From: Bacteroidia bacterium
GTDB lineage: Bacteria; Bacteroidota; Ignavibacteria; UBA10030
NCBI GenBank assembly: GCA_022180565.1
Contig: BQML01000010.1
Span: 1 to 64,000, forward strand
Reading direction: 5' to 3'
DNA length: 64,000 bases
In this document: positions 35,277 to 43,363 of the stretch, piece after piece
Layout of the letters: each line of letters opens with the position of its first letter
Position numbering within the stretch: the first letter of the stretch is position 1
The notes under the pieces: generated by a model
The model's database searches: none
What the model saw: the letters and a program-made list of their open reading frames with translations, nothing else
Told to the model about the DNA's origin: nothing
Position numbers and translations under genes: made by a program

Positions 35277-36191
35277 TCACATTTTTCCCTGTGCCGCGGC
35301 CATGGATACTGCCGGGGCATACTCTCGCTCGATGGTCTCGCGCACATGCTCCATGAGCCACTGCGGCGTGGACGTCGCACCACTGATGCCGACGGACGAC
35401 GCGCCCTCAAACCACGACGCATTCAGTTCACCGGCATGTTCGATGAAGTGCGTTCGAGGGTTCTCTTCGCGCGCAATCTCGTAGAGGACCCTTCCATTGG
35501 AACTGTGTCGTCCGGCCACAAAGATCACCACGTCGTTTGATCGTGCGAACTCACGCAATTTCTTGTCACGTCCCGACACCTGTCCGCAGATCGTATCCTT
35601 CGCGTGGAACTCGATCGCTTCGTCTTCAAACGTGCCTACCACCAGGTCGCTGATACGCTTCCGCAATTCATCCCGAATTTCGTAGAACGTGGCTTTGTCC
35701 ATCGTCGTCTGCGAAAAAAGGACGGTCTTCCGTCCGAGATTCACCTGATCGAGATCTTCCAGTGTCCGCACCACCACCGCCTCACCATTTGTCTGCCCGA
35801 TCAAGCCGATCACTTCGGCATGGTCCTTCTTTCCGAAAATCACGACTTGGTATCCGTCAAGATAGAACCGCCTGATCCTCTCCTGCACCTTCGTGACCAC
35901 GGGACACGTGGCGTCCACGAGTGTGATGCCGAGTTCCTTAGCCTTCCGGTAAGTGGATGGCGGCTCCCCATGGGCCCGTATCAGAATCGTCGATCCCTGT
36001 AAATTCTTCAAGTCTTCGTGGGAAACCGTCGTCAGGCCTTTTCTCTTCATCCGCTCGATTTCCATCGGATTATGGATGATCTCACCCAAAGAGTACAACG
36101 GCTCGCCCCGCTCAAGCTCCTGCTCCGCTATTTCGATAGTGCGGACAACGCCCCAGCAAAATCCCGAATATTTGTCAACCGTAACCGTCAT
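35277..36191 (-). CDS. ispH: 4-hydroxy-3-methylbut-2-enyl diphosphate reductase
   Basis: A 304-residue Fe-S enzyme, the last step of the MEP isoprenoid pathway, giving IPP and DMAPP. The three cluster cysteines are present at 12 (GFCWGV), 96 (DATCPVV) and 202 (DTICGQVSGRD); the substrate-site Glu/His blocks HNP, RAHGEPP and the final SVGISGATSTPQWL are intact. It overlaps cmk by 4 bases and lies 119 bases before rpsA. The presence of ispH means the MEP route, not mevalonate, feeds isoprenoids in this organism. Confidence 0.97.
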   Translation of the reverse strand: MTVTVDKYSGFCWGVVRTIEIAEQELERGEPLYSLGEIIHNPMEIERMKRKGLTTVSHEDLKNLQGSTILIRAHGEPPSTYRKAKELGITLVDATCPVVTKVQERIRRFYLDGYQVVIFGKKDHAEVIGLIGQTNGEAVVVRTLEDLDQVNLGRKTVLFSQTTMDKATFYEIRDELRKRISDLVVGTFEDEAIEFHAKDTICGQVSGRDKKLREFARSNDVVIFVAGRHSSNGRVLYEIAREENPRTHFIEHAGELNASWFEGASSVGISGATSTPQWLMEHVRETIEREYAPAVSMAAAQGKM

Positions 36192-36910
36192 GATTTCTTC
36201 CTGAGAATATCCCTGGCCGCCTGCACGATGAACTCCACCTGTTCCTCGATCGAAAGGTTTGACGTGTCAAGTTCCAAAGCGTCTTCGGCGCGTCGCAACG
36301 GACTTGTTTGACGACTGGAATCCTTGCGGTCCCGTTCCATGATCTCCCTCACGACTTCCTCTTCCCCCATTTCCACGCCACTGCGCCTCAGGTCCTCCTT
36401 CCGCCGACGCGCCCTCTCCGCAACATCGGCCACCATAAAGATCTTGAGGTCCGCCTTCGGAAGCACGACTGTTCCGATATCGCGTCCTTCCAGAACAACC
36501 CCTCCGTTTTCAGCAAGTTTGCGCTGCTGCTCAACAAGCACCGCTCGAACGGCCGGATAACTGCTCACCGTGCTGACATGCTGGGTCACCTCCGGCGATC
36601 TGATCTCTTCGGTGACGTCCTTCCCCTGGAGGAAAACGCGGTTCTCGTCATTGCCGCGGACAAGCGCAATGTCTGTCTCCCTCGCAACGCGGGCAACTTC
36701 ATCCTCGCGATCGAGTCGTATCCCCTCCCATAACATTCTCAGGGTCATCGCGCGATACATCGCCCCCGTATCGAGATGCAAATAGCCCAATTTCCGGGCC
36801 ACGAGCCTCGCGGTCGTGCTCTTGCCCGAAGCGGCGGGCCCGTCTATTGCGATGACAATGTTCCTCGATTTCGTAGTTTTTTGAGCCTTTAATATAGCAA
36901 ATTTCTGCAT
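36188..36910 (-). CDS. cmk: cytidylate kinase
   Basis: A kinase of about 240 residues that phosphorylates CMP and dCMP. P-loop IDGPAASGKSTTARLVA starts about 22 residues in; LDTGAMYRAMTLRML and the GRDIGTVVLPKADLKIFM block are diagnostic. The start is unsure: the ATG at 36910 gives a 16-residue extension before IVIAIDGPAASG, where the family usually begins. A promoter-like TTGCCC-N17-TATATT overlaps that ATG; if used, translation would have to begin later, perhaps at a non-ATG codon. It overlaps ispH by 4 bases. Confidence 0.95.
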   Translation of the reverse strand: MQKFAILKAQKTTKSRNIVIAIDGPAASGKSTTARLVARKLGYLHLDTGAMYRAMTLRMLWEGIRLDREDEVARVARETDIALVRGNDENRVFLQGKDVTEEIRSPEVTQHVSTVSSYPAVRAVLVEQQRKLAENGGVVLEGRDIGTVVLPKADLKIFMVADVAERARRRKEDLRRSGVEMGEEEVVREIMERDRKDSSRQTSPLRRAEDALELDTSNLSIEEQVEFIVQAARDILRKKS

Positions 36911-36919
36911 GGGGGGCAA
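36891..36919 (-). promoter_or_regulatory. possible promoter inside the 5' end of cmk
   Basis: Minus-strand TTGCCC (36914-36919) and TATATT (36891-36896) are 17 bases apart. The -10 box is downstream of the assumed ATG at 36910, so either the promoter is not used or the true cmk start is downstream. It matches the TTG...TAYATT pattern of other sites here. Confidence 0.3.
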
Positions 36920-36987
36920 ACCAGAATGGCTCTTCGTACGACGAAATTGCCTTTTTCTTCCCATGAAAAACCACGTATCTTGCGGCC

Positions 36988-37530
36988 ATGCGAAAGCTCA
37001 CGCATGACGAGATTTCCAGAACCAGATCTCAGACATCCCCGCTGGCGCCCGTACCCCTTCTCTCCCTGCTGGAGAACATCCGCAGTCACTACAACGTCGG
37101 GTCGATCTTTCGGACTGCCGATGGCGCAGGGATTCAGAAGCTCATCCTCACCGGCTACACACCGGTCCCGCCACGGCGCGAAATCGAAAAAACAGCCCTT
37201 GGTGCAACAGCGACGGTTCCCTGGGAGCATATCAAAGACCCCCTCGAAGCCATCATAGCGCTGAAATCCTCCGGAACAACCATCCTTGCCCTCGAACATA
37301 CCGACGCGAGCAGGCCGTACACAAACGTTGCGCCCACCGAGTTTCCAATCTGCCTCATCCTGGGCAATGAATTGACCGGAGTCTCGAACCGTGTTCTTGC
37401 AGCATGCGACGGGGCCCTCGAAATCCCTATGGTCGGGGTCAAACATTCCCTTAACGTTGCCGTGGCATACGGTATCGCGGTCTATGAGCTTGTTCGGTGT
37501 TGGCGTTCCGCCCGATCACCCGTCAAATGA
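36988..37530 (+). CDS. TrmH/SpoU-family RNA 2'-O-methyltransferase
   Basis: A 180-residue SPOUT methyltransferase. It has motif 1 (NIRSHYNVGSIFRTADGAGI, about 30-49), motif 2 ICLILGNELTGVSNRVLAACD (about 120-140) and motif 3 IPMVGVKHSLNVAVAYGIAVYE (about 145-166), the knot-forming set of the family that 2'-O-methylates tRNA or rRNA. It has no N-terminal extension, so the substrate cannot be told. It is one of the few plus-strand genes and is divergent from cmk; its last 15 bases overlap the 3' end of the convergent gene at 37516. Confidence 0.92.
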   Translation: MRKLTHDEISRTRSQTSPLAPVPLLSLLENIRSHYNVGSIFRTADGAGIQKLILTGYTPVPPRREIEKTALGATATVPWEHIKDPLEAIIALKSSGTTILALEHTDASRPYTNVAPTEFPICLILGNELTGVSNRVLAACDGALEIPMVGVKHSLNVAVAYGIAVYELVRCWRSARSPVK

Positions 37531-38172
37531 CCGCGTGTAGAACTCCTCCCGTTCCGTTGCATGAAGCCGAAGAAGCCCGGCCCGCACGAGCCTCACGAGA
37601 ATGCGGGATGCCTGCCGAAGGGGAATTTCCACGAGATCACTGAATTCCTTGACGGTGACGCGCTCATGTTTCAGCAGGTATTCAAACAGCCTTCTCTCCC
37701 AGTCGCCGATAGCGATCCGAAGCGGAGGAGCGTTCGGGTTGCCCGCTTCGAGAATCTGAATCATCTCACGGCTCGCAATCACGGTTTTGTCATTGATCCG
37801 AATCAACGCCCTGGGCTCTCCATCAGGGCCATCCTCATCACGGACAAGATAATGCGGCTTCTCGCCGCTTTCCGGAACCGTCACAACAATGACATCCCGT
37901 CCGTTGTAGGCCACGATATCCACGACAGGGTCGATCGACGGATCGCAGTACAAATTCCCTGCCGTTTTGATCATCTCGACCTCGGCTTTTTCACTGTCCA
38001 CACCGACAACGGACTTGTCGTCGTCCACTCCAAAGAGAATCGCTCCCCCTTTGGTATTGGCGAAAGCGACGAGGGTCCGGGCTATTTTTTCGGGCGACGA
38101 GACTTTCCGTTTGAACTCGAGGCGGGCACCTTCGCCCTCTGCAAGAAACGCGTCGATATCTTTCCGGTTCAT
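37516..38172 (-). CDS. AlbA_2 (Schlafen-like) domain protein with winged helix
   Basis: A 218-residue protein. The N-terminal 130 residues match the AlbA_2/divergent AAA_4 domain of Schlafen-type regulators: EGARLEFKRKVSSPEKIARTLVAFANTKGG (described here only in part) with a GGAILFGVDDD strand. A winged-helix-like region follows (about 155-210, VTVKEFSDLVEIPLRQASRIL). Related proteins act as putative transcription regulators or nucleic-acid-binding factors. Its role is not known; it lies 14 bases after mtgA and converges on the methyltransferase gene. Confidence 0.8.
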   Translation of the reverse strand: MNRKDIDAFLAEGEGARLEFKRKVSSPEKIARTLVAFANTKGGAILFGVDDDKSVVGVDSEKAEVEMIKTAGNLYCDPSIDPVVDIVAYNGRDVIVVTVPESGEKPHYLVRDEDGPDGEPRALIRINDKTVIASREMIQILEAGNPNAPPLRIAIGDWERRLFEYLLKHERVTVKEFSDLVEIPLRQASRILVRLVRAGLLRLHATEREEFYTRSFDG

Positions 38173-38186
38173 GCTTGTTCTCGTTC

Positions 38187-38969
38187 CTACATGCCGCGGG
38201 CGGCCATCCGTTGGAGGATCAACTCGGCCCGCCGTGACACGTATCGTGACGCGAAGTCATTTGGGCGGAAATGACGCGGGCGGGGTATGATGGCAGCAAG
38301 CCGGACGGCCTCTTCTCGGGACAGTTCGGAGACCGGTTTCCCGAAATAGATGCGTGATGCCGCACCCACCCCATAGACACCATCCCCCAATTCCACGACG
38401 TTGAGATACAGTTCCAGAATTCTCGCCTTCACCAGATTCCGCTCCAGCCACCACGTCAGCACCCATTCGCGGATCTTCCTCACGGGATTCTTGGACGGCG
38501 AGAGATAGAGGTTCTTCACCAGCTGTTGCGAGATCGTGCTTGCACCTCGCACAGCCCGTCCACTGGAAAGGTTCCGAACGATAGATTCTTTCAGCTCATA
38601 CCAGTCGAATCCGCCGTGCCGCCAAAAGGTCCCATCCTCCGCGACAACAACGGCATTGATCAGATCGGGAGGGATCTCCTTCAGCGGAACCCATTCGTGG
38701 TGTTTCCGGAATGGCCTGTTGTTGTCCCGGGCAGTCTCTGCGTGCAATTTCATGAAAGCCGTTTCCGAAGGATTGCGATGACGAAGTGCCGTCACATCGC
38801 CAAAGGGCAGCGAGGCAATTTCGTATGTAAACCAGCATGCAGCAATCGCGGCCAGGGTGCGAAGAGGATGCCGTTTGAGGGCTTGAAAGATTCTTGCACT
38901 GCCCGGCACCCGACCTGCGGAGTTGTCCGGCGATGGATCGGATGGAGTATCCATAGAGATGTTCAGCAA
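38187..38969 (-). CDS. mtgA: monofunctional peptidoglycan glycosyltransferase
   Basis: A 260-residue GT51 enzyme that polymerises lipid II into glycan strands. A transmembrane helix (about 36-53) precedes the catalytic domain, with catalytic Glu 111 in VAEDGTFWRHGGFDW, the second Glu in RGASTISQQLVKNLYLS context, RKIREWVLTWWLERNL and ILELYLNVVELGDGVYGV. No transpeptidase domain follows, which marks MtgA. ATG at 38954 (MDTPSD) is an alternative start. It overlaps ruvX by 7 bases. Confidence 0.95.
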   Translation of the reverse strand: MLNISMDTPSDPSPDNSAGRVPGSARIFQALKRHPLRTLAAIAACWFTYEIASLPFGDVTALRHRNPSETAFMKLHAETARDNNRPFRKHHEWVPLKEIPPDLINAVVVAEDGTFWRHGGFDWYELKESIVRNLSSGRAVRGASTISQQLVKNLYLSPSKNPVRKIREWVLTWWLERNLVKARILELYLNVVELGDGVYGVGAASRIYFGKPVSELSREEAVRLAAIIPRPRHFRPNDFASRYVSRRAELILQRMAARGM

Positions 38970-39406
38970 CTCATCGAGTTCTTTGTGCGATCCAGAAATC
39001 CTTGAAGGAGGATTGCTGCAGAAGCAGCATCAAGCCGCGAGGTGCGCCGGGCCTTTCGTCCGATTCCACTCGCCAGACGAAACCGGCCGGCCATCGCGGT
39101 CGTGAAGCGCTCATCCCAGTAAACAACCTCAATGTTCAGTCGGCGTTTGAATTCCTCCACAAAGCGATGAACCTCCCTTGCCTTCTCTCCCTGCTTCCCC
39201 GTCAGCGTCAGGGGCATTCCCACAACAGCAAGGTCGACATGTTCTTTTCTGATGACGTCAGCCAGGACCTCCCACACCTTCATGTCGTTGTTCACAACAG
39301 AATACGCGCTCGCAAGGATCCTGAGCGGATCGCTGAGAGCAAGGCCGATCCTCTTCGACCCGAAGTCGATCCCCAAGATGCGTGTTTGTTCTGCTCTGTC
39401 ACCCAA
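38963..39406 (-). CDS. ruvX: Holliday-junction resolvase-like RuvX (YqgF)
   Basis: A protein of about 147 residues of the RNase H-fold YqgF family: ILGIDFGSKRIGLALSDPLR at the start, VVGMPLTLTGKQG (about 63-75) and YWDERFTT plus a final DAASAAILLQGFLD. The family has been linked to pre-16S rRNA processing and was first proposed as a resolvase. I take the TTG at 39406 as start: it overlaps the relA stop by 8 bases and has GGAG 7 bases upstream; the longer frame has no YqgF character. Non-ATG start is an inference. Confidence 0.9.
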   Translation of the reverse strand: MGDRAEQTRILGIDFGSKRIGLALSDPLRILASAYSVVNNDMKVWEVLADVIRKEHVDLAVVGMPLTLTGKQGEKAREVHRFVEEFKRRLNIEVVYWDERFTTAMAGRFRLASGIGRKARRTSRLDAASAAILLQGFLDRTKNSMSC

Positions 39407-41594
39407 GGAAACGCTCCACCTCCATGATGCCGGGTACCTTTTTGATGCGATCGATAATGTGAAGCAGATGATCCGTGTTTTTGACGTACAGGATGATCTG
39501 TCCGTCAAACAGCGGACCCTTCGAATCCATGTTCACACTACGGATGTTGGTGTTCTGATAGCTTGAGATGGCATGGGTTACGTCCGTCAGAAGCCCGGCA
39601 CGGTCCTTCCCCGACACGCGGATCGCTGCAAGGAAGTCGGCTCCATTCGCTTTCGGCCATTCCACCTCAACGACGCGTTCACTTTCCGCCAGCCGCAAGG
39701 AGACAATGTTTCTGCAGTCCTTCCGGTGGATCTTGATCCCTTCACCGATCGTCACAAATCCGACGATCTCATCGCCCGGAATCGGATTGCAGCACTTCGC
39801 ATACTGGTGCATGAAGCTGTCGCTCGTGCCGAGAATTGAGATCCCCGATGCGAAGTCCCGCGCCGTGGTCACGAATTTCGCAAAAAGGGTCTCGGGCTCT
39901 TCTTTTCGCCCCTTCTCCGCCTGCTCGCCCAGGCGACTCCGCACGGCGATCTGCTCAATCAATGCATCGGCATCAAATTTCTGATTTAAAATCGCGAGAT
40001 AGAAATCCTGGAGGTTATCGAGCCGCAGCGTGTGCACGAGCTTCTGAAGCTCATCGTCGCTGGCGCGCACCTTGTGCTTCTTCAGTTTCTTCTCCCACAG
40101 ACTCCGCCCTTCCTCCGCTCGCTTGCGTTTCTCCTCCCTGATCCATTTGCGGATCTGCGTTTTTGCCTTGTGGGTGACGACGAACTTCTCCCAGTCGGCA
40201 TTCGGCGTCTGGTTCTTCGAAGTGATGATCTCCACCTGGTCTCCACTGCGCAGGAGGGAATTCAGCGGCACGATCCGCCCGTTCACCTTCGCCCCGATGC
40301 AATGATAGCCGACGTTGGAGTGGATTTCAAAGGCAAAATCCAGCGGAGTGGCGTTGCGCGGGAGAATTTTCAGGTCGCCTTTGGGCGTAAACACGTAAAT
40401 CTCATCCTGGTAGAGATTCAGCTTGAAGCTCTCCATCAACTCCCGCGGGGTTTCTTCGGTCTTCTGCTCAAAGATCTCCCGGACCCAATTGATCCAGCCC
40501 TCGAGTTCCTTGTCCAGGGTGGATTTGTTCTCCTTGTAAATCCAGTGCGCCGCCACTCCCTTCTCCGCTACCTCGTGCATGGCTTTGGTCCTGATCTGAA
40601 TCTCCACCAGCTTGCCTTCCGGCCCAACAACGGTTGTATGGAGCGACTGATACCCGTTCTTTTTCGGGAGCGAGATGTAATCCTTGAATCGTTCCGGAAT
40701 CGGCTTGTACAGTTCCGACACGACGCCGTAGACCAGGAAGCAATCATTATTGTCCTGCGTGTCAAGAATGAAGCGAACAGCAAACAAATCGTAGATTTCG
40801 TCGAGCGGCTTGTTGCGCTTCACCATCTTCTGGTAGATCGAGTAAAGGTGCTTCGGCCTTCCCTCGACCTCGTAGACGATTTCTTCATTCTTGAGCCGCT
40901 TCTCAATCGGCGCAAGGAATTTTCGGATATAATGCTCACGTTCCCGCCGGCGTGATTTGAGCTGCCGCGCGATCTCTTCGTACTCCGCACGATGGAGGTA
41001 CTTAAAGCTGAGGTCTTCAAGCTCCCATTTGATCTTTGCGAGTCCGAATCGGTGTGCGAACGGGGCATAGATGTCGAGCGTCTCACGGGCCAGCCGCTCT
41101 TGCTTGTCCTTCGGAAGGTATTCGAGCGTCCGCATATTGTGCAGACGATCGGCGAACTTGATCAGGATGACCCTGATGTCGTTGACCATCGAAAGGAGCA
41201 GCTTGCGATAGTTCTCCGCCTGGGTGACCTCGTGACTGCGAAAAATGTCGCTGATCTTTGTCGCTCCGTCAACGATGTCCGCCACCGCTTCCCCAAATTC
41301 ATCCCGGATGTCGTCCAGATCGATCCTCGTGTCCTCCACAACATCATGGAGCAATGCCGCCGCGACCGAAACATCATCGAGAGGAACCTCTCGGGCGACA
41401 ACGAGGGCAACCTCATAGGGGTGATGAAAATAGGGCTCACCGGAAGCACGGAGATCATGTTTATGCGCCTCCATGCTCATCATAAACGCCTTCCGGATCA
41501 ACTCCTCGTTCACGGTACGCAGATTGGCACGGCACGCAGCGAGAAGCTCGTCGAGCTTGCGTTTGTACTGGGTCTCGGTTATTCGTTCAAACAT
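39399..41594 (-). CDS. relA: bifunctional (p)ppGpp synthetase/hydrolase
   Basis: A 731-residue Rel/SpoT enzyme of the stringent response. The HD hydrolase domain is intact (FHHPYEVA at about 56-63; LLHDVVEDT with His 83 and Asp 84), so it should both make and break (p)ppGpp. The synthetase (about 240-350), TGS (about 395-460) and C-terminal ACT (about 655-730) domains follow. RelA/SpoT numbering is not settled by sequence; it is probably the single long Rel of this organism. A promoter-like sequence lies 63-92 bases upstream of its start codon. Confidence 0.96.
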   Translation of the reverse strand: MFERITETQYKRKLDELLAACRANLRTVNEELIRKAFMMSMEAHKHDLRASGEPYFHHPYEVALVVAREVPLDDVSVAAALLHDVVEDTRIDLDDIRDEFGEAVADIVDGATKISDIFRSHEVTQAENYRKLLLSMVNDIRVILIKFADRLHNMRTLEYLPKDKQERLARETLDIYAPFAHRFGLAKIKWELEDLSFKYLHRAEYEEIARQLKSRRREREHYIRKFLAPIEKRLKNEEIVYEVEGRPKHLYSIYQKMVKRNKPLDEIYDLFAVRFILDTQDNNDCFLVYGVVSELYKPIPERFKDYISLPKKNGYQSLHTTVVGPEGKLVEIQIRTKAMHEVAEKGVAAHWIYKENKSTLDKELEGWINWVREIFEQKTEETPRELMESFKLNLYQDEIYVFTPKGDLKILPRNATPLDFAFEIHSNVGYHCIGAKVNGRIVPLNSLLRSGDQVEIITSKNQTPNADWEKFVVTHKAKTQIRKWIREEKRKRAEEGRSLWEKKLKKHKVRASDDELQKLVHTLRLDNLQDFYLAILNQKFDADALIEQIAVRSRLGEQAEKGRKEEPETLFAKFVTTARDFASGISILGTSDSFMHQYAKCCNPIPGDEIVGFVTIGEGIKIHRKDCRNIVSLRLAESERVVEVEWPKANGADFLAAIRVSGKDRAGLLTDVTHAISSYQNTNIRSVNMDSKGPLFDGQIILYVKNTDHLLHIIDRIKKVPGIMEVERFLG

Positions 41595-41656
41595 CGCCTG
41601 TTGTCTCTCTTCCTTTCAACACCGTCCTCCCCGGCAACGTTCGTGCTGGACATAAT

Positions 41657-41686
41657 AATATAGACTCAAACGAGTGCGATTGTCAA
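41657..41686 (-). promoter_or_regulatory. putative promoter of the relA operon
   Basis: Minus-strand TTGACA (41681-41686) and TATATT (41657-41662) are 18 bases apart, in the gap between the TPR gene and relA. A perfect -35 and a 5-of-6 -10 box make this one of the best promoter candidates here. Confidence 0.5.
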
Positions 41687-41702
41687 TAAAGACTGCCCTC
41701 GC

Positions 41703-42737
41703 TCAATCGGTCCGCGCCCCCTGACTGCGCTCCAGAACCGACAGGCGTTCACGCTTCTCCTTCACCCTCTCGGCCAAGTGACCGGGGAACCTCTCCTGAA
41801 GCAAGTGACGGATCCGGGCGAGTTCCTCCGGTGACTCTTCGTTTCCCGCATCCTTTCGCAACTGATAGAGATTCATCCGACAAACCAATTCATTATACGG
41901 ATTGGGCCGAGAATCCTTCTGGATGGCTTCCAACAGCTGACGGTAGGCATCGATCGCCTCCGACGCTTTTCCCATCTTCTCCAAGGCCGTGGCCAAGCCC
42001 CACAGAAAGAGTCTGTTCCCCGGATACCGTGCGAGTGCCGCTTCCGCGTGCTCCTTAGCCCGTTGATAATCCTCCTTGTCCAGGTAAACGGAAATGAGGG
42101 AGCTTGCGGCCACAGAGCGGTTATAGATCCCACTCCTCGCGCAACGTTCCAGAAGCTCAATCCCTTCGGCACGCCGGTCGGCAATGAAGGGGAGCCATGT
42201 CAAAAACTCGATGCGTCTCGTTTTCCAGTAGTAATACGTACCAAGCCCAGCGTAGGCATCGATCAACAGCGAATCCCGAGCCAACGCTTCTTCAAACCGC
42301 GATGCCGAAGCCATCGCCGTGATTGCGGCTCCAAGCCAGTCCCCTCGCTGGGCTTTTGCAAACGCCTCATTCCCCAGCGCGGTCCCGAGAAAATAATACC
42401 CCCAGGGGGAATCCGGCCGGGCCTCGATCATGTTGTCTGCTCTCTTCTTCGACACCCGAATGAGCGAATCACATTCTTCCTCATTTACCAGTTCTTCATA
42501 ATCCATCGCCATGGTCTGCAGGACCGAAGCATCAAGAATCGCACCGGCCGGGTGATCGGGAAACGACTCGTTGAGCATGCGAAAGACCTCGCGCGCACGT
42601 CCGTACTCCTGACGCAAGGTCAAATCGATTCCCCGAAGCATGAGTGAATCGATTGTTTGATCGGGATAGCGTGACGGCGCATGTCCGCTGTTGCGGGCCG
42701 GGAGAACGAAAGCCGCTATGATGAACAGAATCATCAC
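41703..42737 (-). CDS. exported TPR-repeat protein
   Basis: A 344-residue protein with an N-terminal hydrophobic segment (MMILFIIAAFVLPA) that is probably a signal peptide, then helical repeats (about 28-330) of TPR type: GIDLTLRQEYGRAREVFRML, SLISVYLDKEDYQRAKEHAEAALARYPGNRLFLWGLATALEK (quoted in short) and ASEAIDAYRQLLEAI. TPR proteins of this kind hold envelope complexes together. The substrate is unknown. It overlaps upp by 4 bases and ends 17 bases before the relA promoter region. Confidence 0.82.
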   Translation of the reverse strand: MMILFIIAAFVLPARNSGHAPSRYPDQTIDSLMLRGIDLTLRQEYGRAREVFRMLNESFPDHPAGAILDASVLQTMAMDYEELVNEEECDSLIRVSKKRADNMIEARPDSPWGYYFLGTALGNEAFAKAQRGDWLGAAITAMASASRFEEALARDSLLIDAYAGLGTYYYWKTRRIEFLTWLPFIADRRAEGIELLERCARSGIYNRSVAASSLISVYLDKEDYQRAKEHAEAALARYPGNRLFLWGLATALEKMGKASEAIDAYRQLLEAIQKDSRPNPYNELVCRMNLYQLRKDAGNEESPEELARIRHLLQERFPGHLAERVKEKRERLSVLERSQGARTD

Positions 42738-43363
42738 TCAGTCGTTCCAAACATTCTGTCGCCGGCATCTCCCAGGCCCGGAAGAATATATCCGTTGCGG
42801 TTCAGCGTTCTGTCCAGTGCACAGGTATAGATCTGAATCTCGGGATGGTTTCGGTGCAGGAAACGCACTCCCTGCGGCGCAGCAACGACACTCACGAATC
42901 GGATGACACGCGCACCGCGCTCCTTGAGGTACTGCACTGCTGCACTTCCGCTTCCGCCCGTGGCAAGCATGGGATCAAGGACAAAGACGATGGATCGACC
43001 GAGATGCTTCGGAACCTTGAAATAGTAATCCACCGGCTGAAGGGTTTCTTCGTTTCTGTAAAGTCCTATATGACCCACTCGCGCATCCGGAATGACCTCA
43101 ACAAATCCTCCGACCATCCCCAAGCCGGCCCTCAGAATGGGGACGAGCACAATGGGACTGGCAAGGGCATATCCCGTTGTCGCCTCGAGGGGGGTTCGGA
43201 TCTTCGTGCGGCGCAGAAGAAGATCGCGCGTCACCTCATAGGCCATCAGGCTTGAGGTTCTTCGGAGAACCGCGCGAAAGATGTTTCCACGCGTCTTCTT
43301 GTCTCTCAAAATGGAGAGGTCCCGCTTCACCAGCGGATGGTTAATCTGGATCAGGTTTTTCAT
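42734..43363 (-). CDS. upp: uracil phosphoribosyltransferase
   Basis: A 209-residue salvage enzyme that makes UMP from uracil and PRPP. It has the PRPP motif VLDPMLATGGSGSAAVQYL (about 128-146), the uracil-binding NGYILPGLGDAGDRMFGT at the end, and PILRAGLGMV. The length is standard. It overlaps the flavoprotein gene upstream by 23 bases and the TPR gene downstream by 4 bases. Confidence 0.97.
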   Translation of the reverse strand: MKNLIQINHPLVKRDLSILRDKKTRGNIFRAVLRRTSSLMAYEVTRDLLLRRTKIRTPLEATTGYALASPIVLVPILRAGLGMVGGFVEVIPDARVGHIGLYRNEETLQPVDYYFKVPKHLGRSIVFVLDPMLATGGSGSAAVQYLKERGARVIRFVSVVAAPQGVRFLHRNHPEIQIYTCALDRTLNRNGYILPGLGDAGDRMFGTTE

